Positions 1 to 7,052 of a stretch of DNA of 7,749 nt are shown piece by piece. The position numbers and the translations under genes are program-made. The DNA is from an uncultured bacterium. Its GTDB lineage: Bacteria > Bacteroidota > Bacteroidia > Bacteroidales > Paludibacteraceae. The stretch lies in assembly GCA_947074225.1 (NCBI GenBank), contig CAMTOX010000081.1:1-7749 (forward strand), written 5' to 3'. Position 1 is the stretch's first letter. Every line of letters begins with the position of its first letter. Under the pieces are notes generated by a model that worked only from the letters and a program-made list of their open reading frames with translations, did not search any database and was not told the DNA's origin.

Positions 1-360
1 GGGAAAGAAATTGGAGATATCTAACGTGATGACTTGCGTTGTTTGAGAATGTAGGATGTGGAGTTTGCGGTATATTTGATAAGTATAGTAGCTGAGGTAA
101 TCGCAATTAGAATGTACAGTGCATGAGGGTAGTAGCTCTAAAATAGTCTTCTTGGGGTATGCCTCGAGGGTAAGTGCTAAATATTCGAGGTTGAGTTTGG
201 GTGCTAACTGTACAACTGTCCTTAATTTACCATTTTTCTTAAAGGCATATTCACAAAATACTTCCGGTACTCCTTGAACTTTTAAGTCTAATGGAGGGAA
301 GATATCTGTATCTAGATGTTCATCTAGCCATGCTTTTGCTAATTTCTTATATTTTCTCAT
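1..360 (-). CDS. Unrecognised protein, N-terminal 120 residues (gene runs off the left edge)
   Basis: The minus strand is open from an ATG at 360-358 to the window edge, giving exactly 120 codons without a stop. An in-frame TGA just upstream means this ATG is the first usable one. The protein starts MRKYKKLAKAWLDEHL, a basic, helical, non-hydrophobic N-terminus, so it is probably cytoplasmic and has no signal peptide. From about residue 34 the pattern of alternating hydrophobic residues (VFCEYAF, GKLRTVVQLAP, LEYLALTLEAY, TILELL) suggests several beta strands. The visible part ends in LDISNFFP at residues 113-120. That string resembles the first aspartate motif of some reverse transcriptases, but the metal-binding YxDD box would lie outside the window, so this is only a hint. 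It is divergent from the esterase gene and has its own promoter-like box. I do not recognise the family. That it is a real gene is likely; its function is unknown. Confidence 0.7.
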   Translation of the reverse strand, partial: MRKYKKLAKAWLDEHLDTDIFPPLDLKVQGVPEVFCEYAFKKNGKLRTVVQLAPKLNLEYLALTLEAYPKKTILELLPSCTVHSNCDYLSYYTYQIYRKLHILHSQTTQVITLDISNFFP

Positions 361-377
361 CGGTAATCATTTTTGTA

Positions 378-385
378 CAAAGATA
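378..385 (-). promoter_or_regulatory. Bacteroidetes -7 box for the leftward gene
   Basis: Read on the minus strand the octamer is TATCTTTG, matching TAnnTTTG. It lies 17 bases before the ATG, so the mRNA leader would be very short. No TTTG is found at the expected 19-base distance upstream; the nearest one (400-403) is only 14 bases away, so the -33 part is weak. No Shine-Dalgarno sequence is visible in the leader, which is common in this phylum. Confidence 0.45.
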
Positions 386-452
386 TATTCTGGTTCTGCC
401 AAATTCCGACAGAGAATACGAATCGGGATTTGGTACTTGTATTTAGATGTTT

Positions 453-482
453 TTTGATTTACAATATTATATTTTATCTTTG
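453..482 (+). promoter_or_regulatory. Bacteroidetes-type promoter of the esterase gene
   Basis: TTTG at 453-456 and TATCTTTG at 475-482 are separated by 18 bases, one short of the usual 19. This matches the phylum's primary sigma factor consensus TTTG / TAnnTTTG. Transcription would start near 487-490, leaving a leader of about 25 bases that contains the ribosome binding site. The same octamer occurs on the opposite strand 90 bases away, so this intergenic region appears to fire in both directions. Confidence 0.65.
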
Positions 483-502
483 TAGTTAGTTTTAAAAGTA
501 AA

Positions 503-508
503 AAGGAG
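503..508 (+). promoter_or_regulatory. Ribosome binding site deciding the esterase start
   Basis: AAGGAG lies five bases before the ATG at 514. Strong Shine-Dalgarno sequences are uncommon in Bacteroidetes, so this favours 514 over the in-frame ATGs at 532 and 544, although those would give a more usual signal-peptide length. Confidence 0.6.
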
Positions 509-513
509 AATAT

Positions 514-1419
514 ATGATTTTGGAAAGAGAAATGGAATCTCCCATGGTTCAATCAGTTCGAAAATATAGATTGGTATTGGGGGTATTGCTACTATTATTA
601 CTTGTTCCCATGAGTGTAATGGCTCAGTTGACATGTCAAGGAAAAGTGGTTTATGGTACATTAGAAAGTAAATTACTTCCCGGTTATCCGGAACGTAATT
701 ATGCTATTTATCTTCCTAAGAGTTATGAACGAGATACTACAAGGCGATATCCTGTATTGTATCTGTTACATGGTGGTATGGGAAGTTATATAGATTGGCC
801 ACAACAAGGCAATTTAGAGGGCTTTGCCAATGAGATTATAAATTCGGGTATGGCACAAGAGATGATTATTGTCTGTCCCGATGGTAAGATGAAAAATACC
901 ATGTGGTTTAATATAGAGGGTTGGCCTGGGCAGGATCATTTTTTTGAGGAATTTCTTCCCTATATAGATAGTCATTATCGTACAAAAACAGATAGAGGAA
1001 GTCGTGCTATTGCCGGATTGTCTATGGGAGGCGGTGGAAGCATTGTTTATGCGACATCGCATCCGGAACTTTTCTCGGGAGTTTATGCCGTGAGTTCTTA
1101 CGTTAAGAGTAATAGAGCATTCTCACCACCCGATACTCAATGGTTGCAAGATGCTGTAAATGCACATAATGGTATAGAGATTTTTGCTAAGGCAACACCT
1201 GAGCAGATTGAAGCTTGGAAAAATATTGCTTGGTTTATAGATTGTGGCGATGATGATTTTACCTACGATATGAATATTGAGTTGGTAAGTGCCATGCGTA
1301 AACAACAAATACCTTATGAGTTACGTATACGCGATGGCGCACATACTTGGCAATATTGGATGACAAGTTTATACACTATGCTTCCATTTGTGAGTAATGT
1401 GTTTTATGAAAACCAATAA
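514..1419 (+). CDS. Secreted alpha/beta-hydrolase esterase (esterase D / feruloyl-esterase-like family)
   Basis: This is a 301-residue serine esterase of the PF00756 type, the family that includes carbohydrate esterase family 1 acetyl- and feruloyl-esterases, S-formylglutathione hydrolase and mycolyltransferases. Residues 1-37 form a Sec signal peptide: a basic stretch (VRKYR), a leucine-rich core, and VMA before Q38. The fold markers follow in order: YPVLYLLHGGMGS (oxyanion-hole region), the nucleophile elbow GLSMGGGG with Ser170, CGDDDF with Asp248 as the likely acid, and DGAHTWQYW with His277. The full triad is therefore present and the length is normal for a single-domain member. No carbohydrate-binding or T9SS sorting domain follows, so it is likely periplasmic. 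The ester it cleaves cannot be read from the sequence; deacylation of plant polysaccharides is the common role of such Bacteroidales enzymes, but no glycoside hydrolase or SusC/D pair lies nearby to support it. It is probably a single-gene transcript, with promoter upstream and terminator downstream. Confidence 0.88.
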   Translation: MILEREMESPMVQSVRKYRLVLGVLLLLLLVPMSVMAQLTCQGKVVYGTLESKLLPGYPERNYAIYLPKSYERDTTRRYPVLYLLHGGMGSYIDWPQQGNLEGFANEIINSGMAQEMIIVCPDGKMKNTMWFNIEGWPGQDHFFEEFLPYIDSHYRTKTDRGSRAIAGLSMGGGGSIVYATSHPELFSGVYAVSSYVKSNRAFSPPDTQWLQDAVNAHNGIEIFAKATPEQIEAWKNIAWFIDCGDDDFTYDMNIELVSAMRKQQIPYELRIRDGAHTWQYWMTSLYTMLPFVSNVFYENQ

Positions 1420-1450
1420 ACAACGATTTTTTTTTGATATAAAAGAATAG

Positions 1451-1491
1451 ACCAGTTTGTATGCAATGATTTTGTATGCAAACTGGTTTTT
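1451..1491 (+). terminator. Rho-independent terminator of the esterase gene
   Basis: Bases 1451-1466 pair with 1472-1487 to form a 16-bp stem around a five-base loop (TGATT). All 16 positions pair, two of them as G-U wobbles. A run of T (1487-1491) follows at once. It sits 31 bases after the esterase stop codon. The stem is unusually long and only moderately GC-rich. Confidence 0.82.
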
Positions 1492-1568
1492 AGTTTGTAG
1501 ATTTTGGAAAGTAGATGAAAAGAGTTCGCGATTCAAGAATAGAGGTAAAATGAGATGTACTTTTGCTT

Positions 1569-1586
1569 TACAATTATGTAATTGTA
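1569..1586. repeat. 18-bp inverted repeat upstream of rex
   Basis: TACAATTA and TAATTGTA form perfect 8-bp arms around TG. It lies about 155 bases upstream of the rex -7 box and has no T-run, so it is not a terminator. It could be an operator, but its arms run ACAA...TTGT, the reverse of the known TTGT...ACAA layout of Rex sites. In such AT-rich DNA it may also be chance. Confidence 0.35.
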
Positions 1587-1740
1587 TTAGTTCTTTGACC
1601 GTTTGTACAATAAAAAATGATGTTAAGTATTTCATCCTGCGCTATTTTAAAAGAGAGAGTTGAAGCTAAAAGAAATGGTTTTAAGTGAGTTTTTAGACCA
1701 ATAAAATGTATAAAAGTGATGTGATACAGATAATTTTGAG

Positions 1741-1748
1741 TATTTTTG
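1741..1748 (+). promoter_or_regulatory. Bacteroidetes -7 box for rex
   Basis: TATTTTTG matches TAnnTTTG and is 81 bases before the rex ATG. At the expected -33 position (about 1718-1721) the bases are GATG, so the upstream element is poor; transcription may be weak or need an activator. The leader would be about 75 bases long, with no clear hairpin. Confidence 0.45.
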
Positions 1749-1829
1749 CAAAGGTGCTTTATGTGTCTTGATAAAAAAGAGGCATAGCAAGTACGAAGTT
1801 ATTTCAAACCATATTGCCTAATATTTATT

Positions 1830-2477
1830 ATGCCCAATCAATATATCAAGATTCCAGAACCTACATTGCGACGTTTACCATGGTATTTAGCTTATGCAAA
1901 GATGGCTAGAAAACATGGTGAGCAACACTTGTCGTCGACTCAGATAGCTCAGCATATAGGTGTTGATGCCTCAAAAGTGGCAAAAGATTTCTCTTATATC
2001 TCTATCTCAGGTAAAACACGTGTTGGTTATGAGTTGGAGGAGTTGATTACAGCTTTAGACGGCTTTTTGGGATTCTCAAATTCTCATAAAGCTTTTTTAT
2101 TTGGTGCCGGTAGTTTAGGCTCCTCACTGCTTGATGATGATGGTTTGCGTCAATATGGTTTAGATATCGTTTCTGCTTTCGATGCTAAGGAGACGCTCTC
2201 GGGTACTTTTATCAATCATATTCCGATTCATCATATAAATGACTTTAAACGTTTACAAGAGCAAACAGGTGTTGAGATTGCTGTATTGACAGTGCCTGTA
2301 GAGGTGGCTCAAGAGGTAGCCGATTTAATGGTGGAGTGTGGCATACGTGCCATTTGGAATTTTACTCCTTATCCAATCCGTGTTCCAGATGGTATTGTAA
2401 TTCAGAATACCTCTATTTATGCTCACCTAGCTGTGATGTTTAATAGATTGCGTGAGGAGGGAGAGAAAGAGCGTTGA
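1830..2477 (+). CDS. rex: Redox-sensing transcriptional repressor Rex
   Basis: This 215-residue protein is a full-length Rex, the cytoplasmic homodimeric repressor that senses the NADH/NAD+ ratio and releases its operators when NADH rises, de-repressing fermentation and respiration genes. Residues 1-80 are the winged-helix DNA-binding domain: IPEPTLRRLPWYL opens it, SSTQIAQHIGVDASKVAKDFSYI is helix-turn-helix plus recognition helix (given in two parts: SSTQIAQHIGV, DASKVAKDFSYI), and SGKTRVGYELEEL is the wing. Residues 88-101 contain the dinucleotide-binding loop GAGSLGS of the Rossmann domain. AVLTVPVEVAQEVAD and AIWNFTPYPI, then a C-terminal helix ending in NRLREEGEKER, complete the family pattern; that helix is the one swapped between subunits. 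KVAKDFSYI differs from the VRKDLS form of Gram-positive Rex, as is usual in Bacteroidetes. The ATG at 1830 fits the family N-terminus. A likely operon partner starts 22 bases after its stop. No clear Rex operator was found in the window. Confidence 0.95.
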   Translation: MPNQYIKIPEPTLRRLPWYLAYAKMARKHGEQHLSSTQIAQHIGVDASKVAKDFSYISISGKTRVGYELEELITALDGFLGFSNSHKAFLFGAGSLGSSLLDDDGLRQYGLDIVSAFDAKETLSGTFINHIPIHHINDFKRLQEQTGVEIAVLTVPVEVAQEVADLMVECGIRAIWNFTPYPIRVPDGIVIQNTSIYAHLAVMFNRLREEGEKER

Positions 2478-2499
2478 AGAAGAAATTTTCTATAGTGTT

Positions 2500-3111
2500 A
2501 TGAAGATAATATGTGTGGGTTGGAATTATGCCAATCACAATGAAGAGATGGATAGAGTGGCCCCAAGTGAACCCTCTATTTTTATGAAGCCCGATTCGGC
2601 TCTCTTGAGAGAGAATCGTCCATTCTTTTTACCTCGTTTCTCGGATCGTATAGAGTATGAGGCTGAACTAGTGGTGAAAATAAATCGATTAGGAAAGAAT
2701 ATTTCGGAGAAATTTGCTCCACGCTATTACGACGAAGTGACTTTAGGGATAGACTTTACTGCCCGTGACCTGCAAGAGCAGCAGAAGAATTGTGGCGGAC
2801 CTTGGGAGATTTGTAAGGCCTTTGATCATTCGGCTGTTATGGGAAACTTTGTGAAGCTAGATAGTTTACAAAACCCGAATGCTATAGAATTTCAGTTGTT
2901 GAAAAATGGAAATCAGGTCCAAAAAGGTAATAGTGCTGATATGTTGTTTAATGTGAATCAGATTATAGCTTATGTCAGCAAGTTCTTTACATTAAAAATT
3001 GGCGATGTTATTTTTACCGGAACTCCTGCTGGCGTGGGTCCTGTTGCTATTAACGATAGGTTAGAGGGGTATTTAGAGGAAGAAAAAATGTTTGATTTTA
3101 TGATCAAATAA
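2500..3111 (+). CDS. Fumarylacetoacetate hydrolase (FAH) family protein, acylpyruvase-like
   Basis: The 203-residue product is a single-domain FAH-family enzyme, of the FAHD1/YcgM size class, expected to be a cytoplasmic, Mg2+-dependent dimer acting on beta-keto acids such as acylpyruvates or oxaloacetate. The metal ligands are visible: Glu54 and Glu56 in EYEAELVV and Asp85 in GIDFTARDLQ. The spacing of 29 between Glu56 and Asp85 is the family's. IFMKPDSALL near the N-terminus and FTGTPAGVGPV near the C-terminus are the usual signatures. I start it at ATG 2500 because homologues begin with MKIICVGWNY. The same frame opens earlier at 2452, which would overlap the end of rex by 26 bases and add 16 residues of charged, non-conserved sequence. 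With 22 bases between it and rex the two are probably co-transcribed. The exact substrate cannot be told; it need not take part in tyrosine breakdown despite the family name. Confidence 0.88.
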   Translation: MKIICVGWNYANHNEEMDRVAPSEPSIFMKPDSALLRENRPFFLPRFSDRIEYEAELVVKINRLGKNISEKFAPRYYDEVTLGIDFTARDLQEQQKNCGGPWEICKAFDHSAVMGNFVKLDSLQNPNAIEFQLLKNGNQVQKGNSADMLFNVNQIIAYVSKFFTLKIGDVIFTGTPAGVGPVAINDRLEGYLEEEKMFDFMIK

Positions 3112-3132
3112 TGAGAATATATTGAGATTGTT

Positions 3133-3163
3133 TTTGTAAAAATATTTAAATTTACTATTTTTG
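3133..3163 (+). promoter_or_regulatory. Consensus Bacteroidetes promoter upstream of porU
   Basis: TTTG at 3133-3136, a spacer of exactly 19 bases, and TATTTTTG at 3156-3163 give a full match to the phylum's TTTG-N19-TAnnTTTG consensus. Transcription would start near 3168-3170. The spacer is bounded by an inverted pair GTAAA (3136-3140) / TTTAC (3151-3155), possibly chance. The TTG that opens the porU frame is the last three bases of the -7 box, which puts promoter and start codon in conflict. Confidence 0.6.
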
Positions 3164-6100
3164 CCGTTTATTTGGAGATATATAAGATTAGCTGCAGCGC
3201 TGTTGATGAGTTTGGTTTCGTTTTTTGCGATGGCTAAACCTATTCAATTGGTATGGCATGGTGTGAGTGCAGAAGGGGTGATTGAACTTCAAGATGGTGC
3301 TTGTTCTGGCGATAGTACAGTTCCTTATTGGCACTATAACTTAGGTGAATTTGCCGATGCAGAGTTAACAGTAGTTTCTGCTGAAGTGTGTAGTGATGCT
3401 GAAAAAGCTATTGTTGAGAAGAGCGGAAAAACGTTTACCGATAAGTTGTGGTATGAAATCTATTCAACTGTTGAACGAAAAGTTAGTTCTAATCACTTGC
3501 TTGTGGCTCCATATATTTATCGTAAAGGTGAATTGTGCCGTGTTACTGTGTTGGATGTAACTCCAAAACAACAGGTGTTGCCATTAAAGAGTATTAAGAA
3601 AGATGGTTCTTTCTATGCCGATAATTCGGTATTAAGTCGTGGAAGATTTGTTAAAATAGAGGTGAAGGAACATGGACTCTATAAGTTGACCTATGAAGAT
3701 ATTGTTGCTATGGGATTCAGCAATCCAAAGCATGTGCGAGTATATGGCTATGGTGGCCAGGTGTTGCACGAGGATTTCTCAAAACCTTATCAAGATGATT
3801 TACCCGAAGTGTCACTCTATGTTTCTAAAGGGAGTGATAATGTATTTGGACCTTCGGACTATATATTGTTCTATGGCTTTGGTGTTGACCGTTGGGAATA
3901 TGACAGTAATATAGATCTCTTTACGCATAAAAGAAATAGCTATTCCACCGCAGGATACTATTTTGTTACTGTAAGTGAAAGTGAAGGGAATGTGATAACA
4001 GATGCTTCTTTAATTACAGGTAATGTGTCTGACGATATCACACAGTTTGATGAATATTTAGTTCACGAACGCGATATACGTAGTTTAATTAATTCAGGAA
4101 AAGAGTTCTATGGTGAGGAGTTCCTAACTCGCAAGAGTTACGACTTTAGCCATACAATACCAAATATAGTGGCTCAAAGTGCTAGTTTAAGAGTAGATGT
4201 AGCAGCAAAGGCTAGTTCTACAAGTACTTTTACTGCAGCAGTTAATGGAACAGATGTAGGGTCTGTTGTTGTAGCTGGTACCTCTTCGGCCTATAGATAT
4301 GCCACTGCAGGAAGTAGTGTGATGCGATTTACACCTCCAACAGGAGGAAACTTATCTATAAAGTTGACGTATAATCATGCCACAGCCAATGGTTGGTTAA
4401 ACTACTATGAATTGAATTTAAAACGTTCTTTGACAAAAGTATCTCGCGAACCACTCTATTTTAGAAGTAAATCTTATATAGGGCAAGGTCAAAATAATAG
4501 GTATGTACTCTCAAATGCAAATAGTAATATACGCATATGGGATATTACAGATCCAACATCTGTTAAACAGCAGGTAGTGAACTATAGTGGTTCATCTCTA
4601 AATTTTACTGCATCAACGAATGAATTAGCTGAGTATGTAGCGGTAGATTTAACCTCCGATCAGATAATGAAGCCTACTATTGTAGGTGCAATAGAGAATC
4701 AAAATTTGCATGCGTTATCACAAGCCGATATGATTATTATAGCTCCTAAAGAGTTTATAAGCGAGGCAGAACGATTGGCCGATGCACACAGAGCTTATAG
4801 TAATTTGATAGTACATGTAGTAAATGTGGATCAAGTATATAATGAATTTTCGTCGGGAATGAAAGAGGCTACAGCCTATCGCCGTTTGATGAAGATGTTT
4901 TATGATAGGGCCGAGCGAGAAGAGGATATGCCCAGTTATTTGTTGTTATTTGGAGATGGTAGTTTTGATAATCGTAAGTTATTAACTTCAAATACTTCGA
5001 ATGATATTTATCGATTAATGACTTATCAGGCTGATAATTCTCTGCATACTGTAGATTCTTATGTTAGTGATGACTATTTTGGGCTTTTGGATGATGATGA
5101 AGGAACCTCTTTAGTGCGTGAGCGTATAGATATAGGTATCGGACGCTTCCCAGTATATACTATTGATCAAGCTCGTGCTGTTGTTGATAAAACCATTCGG
5201 TATATAGAAAATAGTTTGTTAGGTAGTTGGAAGAATCAAGTGCTTTATTTAGCCGACGATGGTGATAGTAATTCGCATACGCGCCAGGCTGATAGTGTTG
5301 CCAACTTCTTCGCAAGTAGGAATGAGGATATGCTTGTTCGTAAGCTCTTCTTAGATGCCTATCAGCAGGAGGTCACCGCGGCAGGGGAGCGATATCCCCT
5401 TGCAAAAGAGATTTTTGATAATTATATTAAATCGGGAGTGTTAATGGTAAATTATACTGGACACTCAGGATGGGATAATTGGTCGAATGAACAGATTTTA
5501 TCTAGTTCTGATATCGACAATATGTATAATGAACGTTTACCATTATGGGTTACTGCAAGTTGTAGTTTTTCCCCTTTTGATGATTATAAAGATAATGGTG
5601 GTGAAAGATTGTTGCGCAACCCAAATGGTGGAGCCTCAGCACTCCTAACTGCTGCACGGGTGGTATATGGTACTCCAAACTTCTTATTGAATTTAGAGTT
5701 TACCAAATACTTAACCTCTTACAAAAGTGATGGAAAACCATATCGGTTAGGCGATGTGATTCGGCATTCTAAAAATGCACGTGCCGTTGCTGCCGATTCA
5801 AATAGGTTATGTTTTGTGTTGATTGGTGACCCAGCGTTACAGTTTGGCAGTCCACGTACTCATAAGGTGCAACTAGAAACAATTAATGGGAATAATATAA
5901 GTAGTGAACTACCTGATACTATAGGTGCACTTGGTGTAGTTACCTTAACAGGGTCTCTATTAGAGCGTGAGAGTAATGAGTTTGATGCAACATTTAATGG
6001 GACAATATATTTGACAGTATTTGATAAAGAAGAACTGTTGACTACTCTAGATAATGACCAACCTGATGAGAGCTTAAAAACTACTCATACGTATAGAGAT

Positions 6101-6853
6101 AGAGCCAATTCAATATTTACAGGTAGCGCTGAAGTTGTGAATGGTGAATTTACTATTACTTTTATGTTGCCTAAAGATATTCGATATAATTTTGGAACCG
6201 GTAGATTTGTCTTTTATGCTTCAGATGCTATTCAGAACTATGAAGCCAACGGTTCTTTTAGTGATGTTATCATAGGCGGTGAAGACCCTAATGCTGTTGT
6301 CGAGGAGGAAGGCCCTGAAGTGACTATTTATTTAAATACACCTCAGTTTAAATCGGGCGACGTTGTGAATAGTACTCCACTCTTTGTTGCTCATATGAAA
6401 GATGAAAGTGGTATTAATACTATAGGTTCAGGAATTGGACATGATATTGTTTTAAAACTTAATAATAACCCTCAGCAGGAGTATGTGTTGAACAACTATT
6501 ACGAATCGGTATTAGGAAGTTATCAAGAGGGGTATGTACATTATCAGTTTGGAGAGCTAGAAGATGGTAAATATAGCCTACTTTTTAGAGTATGGGATTT
6601 ACAAAATAACTCTTCGACAGTAGAGATGGACTTTGTGGTGAAGAGTGATTTAGCAATACAGATGTTTAATTGTTATGTCTATCCTAATCCAACCTCTCAA
6701 ATTGCTTATTTTGTTTTTGAGCATGACAGACCAAGTTCAAAGATGAATTTAAGAGCAACAGTATTTGATATCTCCGGACGAAGAGTGTGGCAGTCGGAAA
6801 AAATAGCTATAACAGATAATAGTACTAAAACTGTAATTCCTTGGGACTTGTAA
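3161..6853 (+). CDS. porU: Type IX secretion sortase PorU (C25 peptidase), ending at an in-frame stop within its C-terminal domain
   Basis: PorU is the outer-surface gingipain-like cysteine protease that removes C-terminal sorting domains from T9SS cargo and joins the protein to anionic lipopolysaccharide; it works in the attachment complex with PorV. Residues 1-25 are a signal peptide (FFAMA before K26). Residues 26 to about 520 are beta-rich N-terminal domains. The C25 catalytic domain spans about 522-895, with His768 in YTGHSGWDNW and Cys801 in TASCSFSPFDD, 33 residues apart, and ends with LIGDPALQFG. A beta-sandwich linker follows, then the sorting-type domain from VYPNP (1173-1177) through VFDISGRRVW. 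The frame stops after PWDL at codon 1231, in the middle of that domain; the missing end is encoded just downstream in the same frame. With 1230 residues it is longer than the about 1160 of the P. gingivalis protein even so. No ATG lies before the signal peptide; TTG at 3161 is the only conventional upstream start, but it lies in the promoter box. PorU identity is firm; integrity is doubtful. Confidence 0.92.
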   Translation: MPFIWRYIRLAAALLMSLVSFFAMAKPIQLVWHGVSAEGVIELQDGACSGDSTVPYWHYNLGEFADAELTVVSAEVCSDAEKAIVEKSGKTFTDKLWYEIYSTVERKVSSNHLLVAPYIYRKGELCRVTVLDVTPKQQVLPLKSIKKDGSFYADNSVLSRGRFVKIEVKEHGLYKLTYEDIVAMGFSNPKHVRVYGYGGQVLHEDFSKPYQDDLPEVSLYVSKGSDNVFGPSDYILFYGFGVDRWEYDSNIDLFTHKRNSYSTAGYYFVTVSESEGNVITDASLITGNVSDDITQFDEYLVHERDIRSLINSGKEFYGEEFLTRKSYDFSHTIPNIVAQSASLRVDVAAKASSTSTFTAAVNGTDVGSVVVAGTSSAYRYATAGSSVMRFTPPTGGNLSIKLTYNHATANGWLNYYELNLKRSLTKVSREPLYFRSKSYIGQGQNNRYVLSNANSNIRIWDITDPTSVKQQVVNYSGSSLNFTASTNELAEYVAVDLTSDQIMKPTIVGAIENQNLHALSQADMIIIAPKEFISEAERLADAHRAYSNLIVHVVNVDQVYNEFSSGMKEATAYRRLMKMFYDRAEREEDMPSYLLLFGDGSFDNRKLLTSNTSNDIYRLMTYQADNSLHTVDSYVSDDYFGLLDDDEGTSLVRERIDIGIGRFPVYTIDQARAVVDKTIRYIENSLLGSWKNQVLYLADDGDSNSHTRQADSVANFFASRNEDMLVRKLFLDAYQQEVTAAGERYPLAKEIFDNYIKSGVLMVNYTGHSGWDNWSNEQILSSSDIDNMYNERLPLWVTASCSFSPFDDYKDNGGERLLRNPNGGASALLTAARVVYGTPNFLLNLEFTKYLTSYKSDGKPYRLGDVIRHSKNARAVAADSNRLCFVLIGDPALQFGSPRTHKVQLETINGNNISSELPDTIGALGVVTLTGSLLERESNEFDATFNGTIYLTVFDKEELLTTLDNDQPDESLKTTHTYRDRANSIFTGSAEVVNGEFTITFMLPKDIRYNFGTGRFVFYASDAIQNYEANGSFSDVIIGGEDPNAVVEEEGPEVTIYLNTPQFKSGDVVNSTPLFVAHMKDESGINTIGSGIGHDIVLKLNNNPQQEYVLNNYYESVLGSYQEGYVHYQFGELEDGKYSLLFRVWDLQNNSSTVEMDFVVKSDLAIQMFNCYVYPNPTSQIAYFVFEHDRPSSKMNLRATVFDISGRRVWQSEKIAITDNSTKTVIPWDL

Positions 6854-6967
6854 TTTATCAGTGGTGTTCCTGTAAGTCATGGTATCTATTTAGTGCGTAT
6901 GGATGTAACTTCAGACAATGAAGTGGTTACAACTAAAACTATAAAATTAATGATCAATAGACAATAA
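6854..6967 (+). pseudogene. porU: Severed C-terminal end of porU (37 codons and stop, in the same frame)
   Basis: Directly after the TAA at 6851-6853 the porU frame continues without interruption to a second TAA at 6965-6967. It encodes FISGVPVSHGIYLVRM and then a segment ending TKTIKLMINRQ. GIYLVR and a final strand with TKxIKL are the closing motifs of the T9SS type A sorting domain, and they fit directly onto VFDISGRRVW and PWDL upstream. There is no start codon or ribosome binding site that would make this an independent gene. One base change in the stop codon would restore a protein of about 1268 residues. Confidence 0.85.
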
Positions 6968-7052
6968 TAACTATAAATAGACGTTTATAACTCGTGGAGT
7001 CAAACTCTGCTGTTATTAATTTGTATAATATAACAATCATTTTAATAAATCT

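Larger units (their letters stand above)
1420..1829. other. 410-bp intergenic region between the esterase and rex
   Basis: The region holds, in order, the esterase terminator (1451-1491), an AT-rich 18-bp palindrome (1569-1586) and a -7 promoter box (1741-1748) for rex. A 68-codon open frame at 1457-1663 starts inside the terminator hairpin and has no ribosome binding site or protein-like composition, so I do not call it. I see no tRNA, riboswitch or conserved small gene in 1492-1740. Confidence 0.6.

Noticed and set aside
1510..1545. GTTCGCGATTC stretch resembling a tRNA T-arm
   Set aside because: No matching acceptor stem, anticodon arm or D-arm can be found around it.
1620..1637. Possible Rex operator (TGTTAAGTATTTCA core)
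   Set aside because: Only the left half resembles the TTGTTAA/TTGTGAA half-site; the right end reads ATCC rather than ACAA, and it lies over 100 bases from the promoter box.
1457..1663. 68-codon open frame between the esterase and rex
   Set aside because: It begins inside the terminator hairpin, has no ribosome binding site or promoter, and its composition (many C, F, K, R) looks like translated AT-rich non-coding DNA.
2452..2499. Earlier in-frame start for the FAH gene, overlapping rex
   Set aside because: The added 16 residues are charged, lack family similarity and lie mostly in rex-coding or intergenic DNA; the family N-terminus MKIICVGWNY starts at 2500.
3136..3155. GTAAA...TTTAC inverted pair as a terminator after the FAH gene
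   Set aside because: Only five A/T-rich base pairs with a ten-base loop would form, too weak to terminate; it coincides with the promoter spacer instead.
6972..6989. TATAAA / TTTATA inverted pair between porU and porV
   Set aside because: Six A-T pairs with a six-base loop and no following T-run; expected by chance in this AT-rich gap.
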